From assembly GCA_027487145.1 (NCBI GenBank), contig JAIYEC010000012.1, positions 1-11,007 of the forward strand: a stretch of 11,007 nt of DNA. The letters run 5' to 3'. The stretch is from a bacterium. Lineage in GTDB: Bacteria; Patescibacteriota; Minisyncoccia; Phycocordibacterales; UBA918. The notes beneath the pieces are model-generated. The model ran no database searches. It was not told where the DNA came from and saw only the letters and a list, made by a program, of their open reading frames with translations. Below, piece after piece: positions 4,776 to 10,757 of the stretch. Both the position numbers and the translations under genes were made by a program. Position 1 is the first letter of the stretch. Every line of letters begins with the position of its first letter.

Positions 4776-5507
4776 ATGAGTGATCCAGGAGTAGAACTAG
4801 CAGGAAAAGCAATTCAAGAGGCAGCAGAGCTTGCTCGTGAGTTTTTAGGTAAAGTCGCAAATCCTGCTCTGGAAGAAGGAGGGGGTTTAATACAAGACAC
4901 AGTTAAGTTTTGGAGATTTAAGAATCAGGTAAATATCTTGTTAAAGGCAAAGGCTTTCTTGGAAAGTAAAGGGCTTAATCCAAAGGTAATTCTTCCGAAG
5001 ACGCTCTCGCCACTTTTAGATGCAGCATCACTTGAAACAGATTCTACTTTACAGAATATGTGGGCCAATTTGCTTGCTTCTTATGCCAGAGGCGATCTCG
5101 TTATTCAAAATTATCCGTCTCTTCTAAAAGAACTCTCTCCTATGGAAGCTCGAATTTTGAATGATCTTAATATAGCAAGGAAGGAGGCAGGTTTAAGCGG
5201 AATAGATCTTCTTACTCATGGTACATCAAAGAATGAAATTTGTAGCGTGCTTAGTATTTCTGAGGAGCAGTATGATGTAATGATTGATAATCTTTTTAGA
5301 TTGAATCTTCTACAGCCAGTTGGAGCAAACGGTGCCCTTGTTGGTGATTCACCACTAGCTATAAAAACTAATGAAATTGTACATATAACTGCGTTAGGTA
5401 GGGGTTTAATTGAAGCTGCAACAGCCTTTAATGAGCGGTATCAGAATGTGGATGTGATTAGTCTTGAAAAGGGTCCTGAACAGGATAGTGTGGCCAGGTG
5501 GAATTAG
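4776..5507 (+). CDS. Abi-alpha (DUF4393) family abortive-infection protein
   Basis: The 243-residue protein fits the Abi-alpha / DUF4393 family. It has an N-terminal amphipathic helical region (1-40), a KFWRFKNQVNILLKAKAFLESKGLNPKVILPK-type core split here as VKFWRFKNQV and AFLESKGLNPK, and the family hallmark PLLDAASLETDSTLQNMWANLLASYA at about 83-108 (key residues Leu-Leu, Ala-Ser-Leu-Glu, Met-Trp-Ala-Asn-Leu-Leu). The Leu-Ser-Pro-Met-Glu-Ala motif with ILNDL follows. The C-terminal part (about 155-225) resembles a winged-helix-like fold (SEEQYDVMIDNLFRLNLLQPVG ... ALGRGLIEA, key residues only). The family is linked to phage resistance by abortive infection; the mechanism is not known to me. 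It is coupled to a small membrane protein and carries the cassette tail behind it. Recognition is from memory of the family pattern. Confidence 0.82.
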   Translation: MSDPGVELAGKAIQEAAELAREFLGKVANPALEEGGGLIQDTVKFWRFKNQVNILLKAKAFLESKGLNPKVILPKTLSPLLDAASLETDSTLQNMWANLLASYARGDLVIQNYPSLLKELSPMEARILNDLNIARKEAGLSGIDLLTHGTSKNEICSVLSISEEQYDVMIDNLFRLNLLQPVGANGALVGDSPLAIKTNEIVHITALGRGLIEAATAFNERYQNVDVISLEKGPEQDSVARWN

Positions 5508-5519
5508 TTTAGTGCACGA

Positions 5520-5574
5520 GACCCGTCGAAATTGAATTCAAAAATATATTAAAACGATCAAGCGGGGTTTGACC
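5520..5574 (+). repeat. Conserved 55-nt cassette tail, copy B
   Basis: It starts 12 nt after the Abi-alpha stop and aligns without gaps to 4248-4302. The hairpin arms have decayed to GATCAA / TTGACC around a G-rich loop. A second hairpin follows (ATATGACCG 5576-5584 / CGGTTGTAT 5589-5597) and a T-run at 5612-5618. No further inverted tRNA copy follows, so the array appears to end here. Confidence 0.8.
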
Positions 5575-5654
5575 TATATGACCGTAGTCGGTTGTATCAG
5601 CTAGACAAAAACATTTTTTCCAGTAAAGTCTGTTGAGGTAGTAGGAGACACCTT

Positions 5655-5795
5655 ATGTGCATAGATTGCAATAACCCAGCGTGTCAGTTTGGGTGCATTT
5701 ACGCTCAAATGATGAAGGAAAAGAAGCCGGGTCTTGTGGTTGAGGCGCCTCAGCCACCGTCCTTCTTCGAGCTACTGCTTCGCCTCTTCAGGTGA
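5655..5795 (+). CDS. 46-residue Cys-rich small protein
   Basis: A short ORF starting at ATG 5655 behind AGGAG (5643-5647) with an ideal 7-nt spacing, the clearest Shine-Dalgarno in the window. The N-terminus has four Cys at 2, 5, 10 and 14 (C-X2-C-X4-C-X3-C), which could bind zinc or an iron-sulfur cluster. A Lys-rich stretch (KEKK), a Pro-containing linker and a hydrophobic C-terminal helix (FFELLLRLF) follow. It ends at TGA, and a hairpin terminator begins 15 nt later. The family is unknown. The overlapping longer frame at 5734-5937 runs through both terminators and is not believed. Confidence 0.6.
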   Translation: MCIDCNNPACQFGCIYAQMMKEKKPGLVVEAPQPPSFFELLLRLFR

Positions 5796-5810
5796 TGTCG
5801 TAGTCGTTCA

Positions 5811-5848
5811 AGATCGCTTAGTACCGAAAGGGAACGGCGATTTTTGTT
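5811..5848 (+). terminator. Terminator of the Cys-rich small gene
   Basis: ATCGC (5813-5817) pairs with GCGAT (5837-5841), with an inner stem GT-CC / GG-AC capped by a GAAA tetraloop (5826-5829). The T-run TTTTTGTTT follows. Confidence 0.7.
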
Positions 5849-5864
5849 TGAAAAACTCATTCAA

Positions 5865-5891
5865 AAAACACCCGAGCAACTCGGGTGTTTT
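5865..5891. terminator. Bidirectional terminator between converging genes
   Basis: A perfect 12-bp stem, AAAACACCCGAG (5865-5876) / CTCGGGTGTTTT (5880-5891), loop CAA. A-run and T-run arms let it end both the plus-strand small gene and the minus-strand operon whose last stop is at 5898. Confidence 0.92.
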
Positions 5892-5897
5892 ATTTCA

Positions 5898-6737
5898 TTA
5901 CTCAATCGGACAGGTGCTTCTTCCAATCGCGGCATAGAAGCCACACCAGGAGAAGAATGACTCAAAGAGCGCAAAGCCGGAGAAGAAGATCAGAATAGGG
6001 CTCCAGGTAGTGGTGATAGCCAGCAGAAGGAGACCGATACCGATAAGGAAGCGCAGGAGACGATCGGGTGTTCCGATATTTTTACTCGCTGTGCGTACTG
6101 ACGATCGCTTGGCAAACTTCTTTAAGAGAAAGCGATACGTAAATCCAAAAGTACCGGCCAGGAGATAGAGAACAAGTATCAGGCCCCAGCCAAACGGAGA
6201 GAGTATGAAGCTGATGGGAGATTCCTCAAAGAAGTCTCGTTTGAGCTGGGGCACTAAAGTGAGAGCGTTTCTAATCTCTTTAAAGTCGAAGTTCTCGGCT
6301 TCACCAATTGCTAGCGAATACTTACTGTCGTTGTTTGAGCTACTGACAGTAATGACATACGTGCCGGCTTCAGCGGTAGCTTTATACTCTGGTCCTTGGA
6401 AATACTGATCGTACCCAAAGGGTTCAAACATGGTCTTCCACGTAAACTTCGTGCCATCTAGCGTAGCAATAGTCTCATCGTCTTTGGTGATGGTGGCCAG
6501 GATGTCTTTCTCTTGCCTTGGGATATCTGGCACCAGAAGATTAACGTAGAGAGGAAAAGAACCACTCGCGTGTATTGTGAACACGTCTGGCGTGCCTTTC
6601 AATTCTCCATAGTAGGCTTTTGAGATAGCTGGCTCTGTCACTTCTGTAAGCGTACTCTCTACGAGGCGTGGCTGATGCGCCGAAGCGAAGCCTGGCAGAC
6701 AGACTAAGATTGCTGCAATCAGTCCTACATAATACAT
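5898..6737 (-). CDS. Secreted/membrane protein with C-terminal DUF2892 domain
   Basis: A 279-residue protein with a signal peptide at 1-20 (hydrophobic core, cleavage likely after ASA before His21). A beta-rich extracellular domain follows (about 21-165; GTYVITVSSSNNDSKYSLAIGE looks like the end of a C2-like or PPC-like beta sandwich), then a membrane segment (about 181-203), a basic loop, and a DUF2892-type module (about 219-278). That module has IGTPDRLLRFLIGIGLL at its start, two more membrane segments, and Cys265/Cys276 in the typical C-G-F...G-x-x-T-C ending. The beginning was moved to ATG 6737 because the upstream in-frame part overlaps the fasciclin gene and would bury the signal peptide. 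It is last in the three-gene operon. Function is unknown; an envelope role is inferred. Confidence 0.78.
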   Translation of the reverse strand: MYYVGLIAAILVCLPGFASAHQPRLVESTLTEVTEPAISKAYYGELKGTPDVFTIHASGSFPLYVNLLVPDIPRQEKDILATITKDDETIATLDGTKFTWKTMFEPFGYDQYFQGPEYKATAEAGTYVITVSSSNNDSKYSLAIGEAENFDFKEIRNALTLVPQLKRDFFEESPISFILSPFGWGLILVLYLLAGTFGFTYRFLLKKFAKRSSVRTASKNIGTPDRLLRFLIGIGLLLLAITTTWSPILIFFSGFALFESFFSWCGFYAAIGRSTCPIE

Positions 6738-6743
6738 ACACGT

Positions 6744-6749
6744 ATCGTA
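6744..6749 (-). promoter_or_regulatory. Possible internal -10 before the DUF2892 gene
   Basis: TACGAT on the minus strand places a transcript start exactly on the A of ATG 6737, so a leaderless internal transcript is possible besides read-through from the fasciclin gene. Confidence 0.3.
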
Positions 6750-6760
6750 ACGGGTTTTCT

Positions 6761-7159
6761 CTATGGCATCAACACGGTGTCGATCACGTGGATGACTCCG
6801 TTTGAGCACTCAATATCTGCTTTAGTGACTTTGGCATCATTAATCATGGCACCGTCTTTAGTGCTAATCTTTATCTCAGATCCTTCAACGGTAGTGGCCT
6901 CACTTTTGGTGGCGACATCTTTAGCCATCACTTTTCCGGCTACCACGTGGTAGGTAAGGATTTTGCTGAGCTTTGTCTTGTCGGCTAGGACGCTATCGAG
7001 AGTCGCTTTCGGAATCTTGGCGAACGCTTCGTTAGTAGGAGCAAAGACTGTAAATGGTCCTGTACCAGACAGAGTATCAACTAATCCGGCGGCTTTGATG
7101 GCGGTAACGAGCGTTGAGAAGTCAGGGTTACCTGAGGCTGTTTCGATGATTGTTTTCAT
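6761..7159 (-). CDS. Single-domain fasciclin (FAS1) protein
   Basis: A 132-residue protein that is one complete FAS1 domain. Box H1 is GPFTVFAPTNEAFAKIP (about 34-50), the central Tyr-His pair is in ILTYHVVAGKVM (about 67-78), and box H2 is NGVIHVIDTVLMP at the very C-terminus. FAS1 domains mediate adhesion and usually act outside the cell; here no signal peptide is visible, as in many short bacterial FAS1 proteins, so the location is open. It lies between DUF378 (28-nt gap) and the DUF2892 protein (23-nt gap), all on the minus strand, suggesting an envelope operon. No Shine-Dalgarno precedes the ATG. Confidence 0.92.
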   Translation of the reverse strand: MKTIIETASGNPDFSTLVTAIKAAGLVDTLSGTGPFTVFAPTNEAFAKIPKATLDSVLADKTKLSKILTYHVVAGKVMAKDVATKSEATTVEGSEIKISTKDGAMINDAKVTKADIECSNGVIHVIDTVLMP

Positions 7160-7187
7160 AACTATTATTTTTAGAGGTTAGTAATTC

Positions 7188-7391
7188 TTACTGCGCTTTG
7201 GTTGAAAGGATAACGAGAGTGTAGATGGCAGAGATACCAACGAGTACGTAGACAACGCGGGTGAATAAAGTCATGACTCCAAAAAGAGTACTTACGAGAT
7301 CGAGATTAAATAAACCGATTAGGCCCCAATTGACTCCTCCGATTATGACTAATACCAGCGCTACCCAGTCAAATGCATTAAGATGTTTCAT
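7188..7391 (-). CDS. DUF378 (YuzA-like) two-TM membrane protein, copy 1
   Basis: A small membrane protein of 67 residues from ATG 7391, or 79 from ATG 7427. The DUF378 signature is clear: DWVALVLVIIGGVNWGLIGLFNLDLVSTLFG, with the GGxNWGLIG core between two membrane helices (residues about 6-27 and 42-62 in the short form). The inner start is preferred because MKHLNAFDW aligns with MKNYNLLDW of copy 2 at 10443-10676. Function is unknown; the family is common in small bacterial membrane proteins. It is the first gene of the minus-strand operon ahead of the fasciclin gene. Confidence 0.88.
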   Translation of the reverse strand: MKHLNAFDWVALVLVIIGGVNWGLIGLFNLDLVSTLFGVMTLFTRVVYVLVGISAIYTLVILSTKAQ

Positions 7392-7427
7392 ATATTTTTT
7401 AAGACTATTAAATTGTGTTGGGTCCAT

Positions 7428-7604
7428 TGCACTAGCCGTGATAGTGCTAAATCATTACAGAAGGAGGCTTCCTGGCAGAGAAAAACTGTGAATGCACACC
7501 TGTTTTATAGACCCTTGCGAAGGACTCTGGGCTACGGTTTATTGCTGTCTTTCCTTGCTTTTATTGAAAATACGTTATACCGTAGGCGTACTTTATTTAA
7601 GGTT
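7428..7604. other. Divergent intergenic region
   Basis: The space between the minus-strand DUF378 operon and the plus-strand wall-binding gene must hold both promoters. No clear hairpin or repeat is seen. Small ORFs crossing it overlap the DUF378 gene or the surface-protein start and look spurious. Confidence 0.4.
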
Positions 7605-7610
7605 TATAGA
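7605..7610 (+). promoter_or_regulatory. -10-like hexamer before the surface-protein gene
   Basis: TATAGA lies 5 nt before ATG 7616, again placing the transcript start at the start codon. It overlaps the alternative ATG at 7610, which argues for the 7616 start. Confidence 0.4.
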
Positions 7611-7615
7611 TGGTA

Positions 7616-8977
7616 ATGAATAATATGCAAACGATGAGACAAATAATGCTTGCAGGCCTGATGGTGCTTGTGGCTGTAGCGCAATTTCCAGTAATGGCAT
7701 TTGCCCAAGAAATTCCGGTAGAGGTTCCTGGATGTACAAATCCAACAGCGGTGAATTTTAATGCAGCTGCAACAGTTGATAATGGAACTTGTTCGTTTGT
7801 TCCTATATTACCAATGTTCCCGATGTTCCCACCACCTGCACCGGTTATGCCGGTAGTGCCAGCAACCTCAACTCCGGTACAAACGTCACCTTCAGAGGTA
7901 TCAATTTATTCTCCACGCGGTACCGTAAGTGGCATAACTGATTTTGAAGCGCAGGTAACCTTTGGTACTAACCCTGCGCTGACAAACGAGCTTGATTGGT
8001 CAATATACTCTGGCGGTTGTGAGGATCAGGGAGTGTTACTAGCTGGAAATATTGGTGGCTTTAACGATGAATTCTCGTACAGTGATGGGCAATTTGCTGT
8101 TACGCTTGATACTACTCCTTGGGAACGCGGCGTGTACTGCTTTAAGGTAAATCCACATGAAGCCGGTGAGGTAGCTGATACCGTATTCGCGTTTCGTACG
8201 TTCTATATTGGGTTCAATATTGTCTCAGGACAAAAGTACGAAGATGTTAATGGTGATAAGCGTCTCAATTACGAGATCGATCAACTCGTTGCAGATTATC
8301 CAATCGTAGCTACCAACGAAGAGACGGGACAGGTGTTTGAAACAACGACTGATGAAGAGGGTACCTATACCTTCTCATTGCCAGACGGTGTCTGGACCAT
8401 TAGTGAAGGAGAAAAGCGAGGTTGGCGTCAAATTCGAGCGTACAGTGGCTGGATCTTGATGGATTATGATAGCGAAGAATCTGACATGGAAACGACTCAA
8501 GTAGACTGTACTATTTTTGCTGGAGAACGGGGTGAGGTAAGAAGTATGGGATACTTCGGTAAGGGAAGTACCTGTACGTTCTTGAATGAGCGGGTATCAA
8601 CCGGTAACGGGGGAGGAACTAAAGTTCGACCGTCTTCTGATGAATTGCTCGAAAAAGTATTAGGTGTAGCAACGTCTACAGCTCCAATATGTGATGGTAT
8701 GTATCTCACCTCATACTTGCGAGAAGGGCAGCAAAACCCAACTGATCAGGTAATCCGACTTCAAGCTTTCTTGACTGCACTCGGGTTTACTGTTGACATA
8801 AGCGGAACTTTTGATGCTGCAACCACCGAAGCAGTTCGAAACTTCCAAGAAAAATATGTCACAGCCATACTCACTCCATGGAATATTAATGAGGGTACAG
8901 GGTATGTCTTCAAGACTACTCGAGCTACCATCAATAACATGGTGTGCCCAGGATCTGAAGCTGTGCCGGTTATTTAA
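7616..8977 (+). CDS. Secreted multi-domain surface protein with C-terminal peptidoglycan-binding-like domain
   Basis: A 453-residue exported protein (455 from ATG 7610). A signal peptide (about 1-31, ending MAFAQE) precedes a Cys module GCTNPTAVNFNAAATVDNGTC (key residues Cys-Thr-Asn...Ala-x-Asn...Gly-x-Cys), known from many secreted proteins of aquatic bacteria. Next are a Pro/Met-rich linker (PMFPMFPPPAPVMPVVP) and a beta domain with an Ig-like look. A SdrD/CnaB-type carboxypeptidase-regulatory-like beta sandwich follows (SGQKYEDVNGDKRLNYE ... GTYTFSLPDGVWTISE, about 204-265, with Asp residues suited to calcium). The last 100 residues are a PG_binding_1-like domain bracketed by Cys (YLTSYLREGQQNPTDQVIRLQ ... 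TFDAATTEAVRNFQEKY ... NNMVCPG), a version typical of Parcubacteria. It probably sits at the cell wall. The Cys-rich modules suggest disulfide-stabilised surface structure. Confidence 0.85.
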   Translation: MNNMQTMRQIMLAGLMVLVAVAQFPVMAFAQEIPVEVPGCTNPTAVNFNAAATVDNGTCSFVPILPMFPMFPPPAPVMPVVPATSTPVQTSPSEVSIYSPRGTVSGITDFEAQVTFGTNPALTNELDWSIYSGGCEDQGVLLAGNIGGFNDEFSYSDGQFAVTLDTTPWERGVYCFKVNPHEAGEVADTVFAFRTFYIGFNIVSGQKYEDVNGDKRLNYEIDQLVADYPIVATNEETGQVFETTTDEEGTYTFSLPDGVWTISEGEKRGWRQIRAYSGWILMDYDSEESDMETTQVDCTIFAGERGEVRSMGYFGKGSTCTFLNERVSTGNGGGTKVRPSSDELLEKVLGVATSTAPICDGMYLTSYLREGQQNPTDQVIRLQAFLTALGFTVDISGTFDAATTEAVRNFQEKYVTAILTPWNINEGTGYVFKTTRATINNMVCPGSEAVPVI

Positions 8978-9013
8978 TCTAAATACCTCAGTAGCGCAGT
9001 AGCTATTAAGATA

Positions 9014-9044
9014 AACCGGGACTCAGTGGTCCTGGTTTTTCTGT
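9014..9044 (+). terminator. Terminator of the surface-protein gene
   Basis: A 9-bp stem (AACCGGGAC 9014-9022 / GTCCTGGTT 9029-9037, one G-T wobble), 6-nt loop, then TTTTTCTGTT. Confidence 0.85.
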
Positions 9045-9076
9045 TGGGAAGCGAGCGTCTTGAATGTATCCTTAGG

Positions 9077-9097
9077 TATACTATTAAAAGGTATGAT
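9077..9097 (+). promoter_or_regulatory. Two overlapping -10-like hexamers before the small membrane protein
   Basis: TATACT (9077-9082) would give a leader of about four bases to ATG 9093. TATGAT (9092-9097) would start transcription at 9104, making ATG 9105 leaderless. Confidence 0.4.
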
Positions 9098-9473
9098 ACA
9101 TAATATGAATCTTAATAAAGATATACCAAAACATATTCTTGTTTTGAGTACACCAGTAGTCTTCGCAATAGTTTTTGCTTTGTTAAGTGTGACTGTTTGT
9201 GGTGGTTGGAATACTGGAAGTATGTCAGGAACTTGTGTTCCTTCGTTTTTTCAACCACTCTATACTGTTTTAGGTGGGATAGTATTTATGTCGATATTTA
9301 CAATTTATTTTTGGCTACCTATTATTCTTGTGTTTTATATAGTCAACTTAGTTAAAATTTTCACAGCACTACAACATTCAGAGGGAGACTTTCTCCGTAA
9401 TAACTGGTTTTCCCTCATATTGGTCATTGTTTGGATACCGGTGTTTGTGTATGCGGTAACACTCTTCCTTTAG
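9093..9473 (+). CDS. Small polytopic membrane protein, unknown function
   Basis: A 126-residue protein from ATG 9093 (122 from ATG 9105). It has three or four membrane segments: HILVLSTPVVFAIVFALLSV, then a long hydrophobic stretch LGGIVFMSIFTIYFWLPIILVFYIVNLV that may be two helices, and the C-terminal WFSLILVIVWIPVFVYAVTLF. Two Cys (in VCGGW and GTCVP) lie in the first extracytoplasmic loop and could pair. No family is recognised. It lies 17 nt before the next gene on the same strand and could be co-transcribed. The longer frame from TTG 9060 begins before both -10-like hexamers and is unlikely. Confidence 0.65.
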   Translation: MIHNMNLNKDIPKHILVLSTPVVFAIVFALLSVTVCGGWNTGSMSGTCVPSFFQPLYTVLGGIVFMSIFTIYFWLPIILVFYIVNLVKIFTALQHSEGDFLRNNWFSLILVIVWIPVFVYAVTLFL

Positions 9474-9490
9474 ATACATTATTTTAATTC

Positions 9491-10207
9491 ATGTTAAAAA
9501 TGATACGTAATAGAGGTATGAAAAAACTATGGTTGGGGGCTGGTATCGGTATAGTTGTGTTACTCGTAGGTGGCTTCTTTTGGTTCATACAAGACAAGGG
9601 AGGAGGAGAGGGAGTGCGGGCTGAAGCTCATGAATACAAGGGGGTGACGGTGACGATTGATGGCAAAGAGATACCGCTGACTGACGGCTACGCGGAAGCT
9701 GAGGCAGCTCCAGGGTCTGCGTCTAAGGTCATAACGCGGGTACAAGGAGAACCGTATGCGATGGATCTTAATCTTGATGGAAAGGAAGATAGAGTCTTTG
9801 TGGTTACCCAGGAGACGGGCGGTAGTGGTACCTTTTTCTATGCTGCAGCAGCGGTGGCTACTGACGATGGGTTTGTCGGTACCGACACCTACTTCTTGGG
9901 AGATCGAATTGAAATGCAGTCAGTGATGGAGAGCCCAAGTTCTCGACACAAGCAGGTAGCGGTCTTTAGCTTCACCGACCGGGTCATTGATGGAGCGACC
10001 ACAACAGTACCGTTTGTGAAAAGCGTCTATCTCAAATTAGACATGAATACGTTGCGGTGGGTACTTGTGACACAGAATTTTAGTAATGAGACTTCGTATA
10101 CAGAGCGCTACAGCGCGCAGGTTGATCAGGTAGCGGTGGTGTTTGAGCACACCGATTATACCGGTATCGACTCACCACCAACGGTGCAATTAAAGAGGGT
10201 GAATTAA
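9491..10207 (+). CDS. N-terminally anchored extracytoplasmic protein with a DxNxDGxxD motif (truncated by frameshift)
   Basis: A 238-residue product. A membrane anchor at about 13-33 (LWLGAGIGIVVLLVGGFFWF) after a basic N-terminus is followed by a linker and an exported beta-rich domain. That domain has EIPLTDGYAEAEAAPGSASK, then the calcium-loop-like DLNLDGKED at residues 92-100, then VFVVTQETGGSGTFFY and GDRIEMQ, a pattern I know from hypothetical proteins of Patescibacteria. The start may be ATG 9491 or 9518 (MKKLWLG). The frame stops at 10205-10207, but the next frame carries on with obviously coding sequence to 10386, so the natural protein is probably about 297 residues. The function is unknown; envelope location is inferred from the anchor. 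Confidence 0.78.
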   Translation: MLKMIRNRGMKKLWLGAGIGIVVLLVGGFFWFIQDKGGGEGVRAEAHEYKGVTVTIDGKEIPLTDGYAEAEAAPGSASKVITRVQGEPYAMDLNLDGKEDRVFVVTQETGGSGTFFYAAAAVATDDGFVGTDTYFLGDRIEMQSVMESPSSRHKQVAVFSFTDRVIDGATTTVPFVKSVYLKLDMNTLRWVLVTQNFSNETSYTERYSAQVDQVAVVFEHTDYTGIDSPPTVQLKRVN

Positions 10208-10386
10208 ATACGGAACGAGGGTATAAAGATGATATTGATGCCACTATCTACGTGCTTGATTGGCAAAAACCAGTCGGTGAGCAAGTGCGGTATGTTCGTC
10301 TCACTAATGAACCAGGTCGGCTCTATCTCCTTGATAGTAACAATGAACTGATCACCGGTAGTCCACTTCTGTTGGAGGGTTCATAG
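10192..10386 (+). pseudogene. Out-of-frame C-terminal domain of the preceding gene
   Basis: In the frame one base off from the preceding gene, codons from about 10192 read KEGELNTERGYKDDIDATIY and continue with VLDWQKPVGEQVRYVRLTNE, PGRLYLLDSNNELITGSPLL, ending at TAG 10384-10386. There is no start codon or ribosome site of its own. Adding one A in the TTAAAG run at about 10190-10195 would join the two as ...VQLKEGELNTERG.... The fragment resembles small beta domains with TYVL/YLLDxxG motifs as in NlpE- or META-like envelope proteins (weak resemblance). It is either a recent real frameshift or a sequencing/assembly error. Confidence 0.75.
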
Positions 10387-10394
10387 TCGTACGC

Positions 10395-10436
10395 AACGCA
10401 AAACCACCGACAGCTTACTGTCGGTGGTTTTGCGTT
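10395..10436. terminator. Bidirectional terminator between converging genes
   Basis: A perfect 19-bp stem (10395-10413 / 10418-10436) with CTTA loop. AAAA in the left arm and TTTT in the right arm let it serve both the plus-strand gene and the minus-strand DUF378 gene that ends at 10443. Confidence 0.92.
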
Positions 10437-10442
10437 AGGTTA

Positions 10443-10676
10443 TTACGAGTGGGCGACTCGTCGTACCTCGGTAGTAGTTGGCGAGTAGAGGGCGGTGGCT
10501 GCCATGTAAAGCGCTGATAGACCAACGAGGCCATAGACAGCTCGACTAAGGATGGTCATTTCACCGAAGAGTGAACTGACGAGGTCGAGATTAAATGCCG
10601 CGATCATTCCCCAGTTAATACCGCCGATGATAATAAGTGAGAGAGCGAGCCAGTCAAGTAGATTATAGTTTTTCAT
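10443..10676 (-). CDS. DUF378 (YuzA-like) two-TM membrane protein, copy 2
   Basis: A 77-residue protein from ATG 10676, or 88 from GTG 10709. It has the DUF378 core LLDWLALSLIIIGGINWGMIAAFNLDLVSSLFG and a second helix AVYGLVGLSALYMAATALY, then a short polar tail with a basic end (TEVRRVAHS). It is clearly paralogous to 7188-7391, sharing GG-x-NWG and FNLDLVS-x-LFG. The ATG start is preferred for alignment with copy 1, although the upstream stretch repeats MKNY. Function is unknown. It is a single gene followed by a strong shared terminator. Confidence 0.88.
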   Translation of the reverse strand: MKNYNLLDWLALSLIIIGGINWGMIAAFNLDLVSSLFGEMTILSRAVYGLVGLSALYMAATALYSPTTTEVRRVAHS

Positions 10677-10757
10677 GATGTGTTTATTTTGTATTTGATA
10701 ATTCTTCACTACTACGCCGTGGTGAACCGTGCTTAGTTACATAACGAGAGAGGTTTA

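Noticed and set aside
5734..5937. 67-codon plus-strand frame
   Set aside because: It crosses two hairpin terminators and the converging gene end; the Cys-rich frame at 5655-5795 has a proper ribosome site.
7383..7616. Plus-strand small frame in the divergent region
   Set aside because: Overlaps the DUF378 gene and the surface-protein start, with no coding signal or ribosome site.
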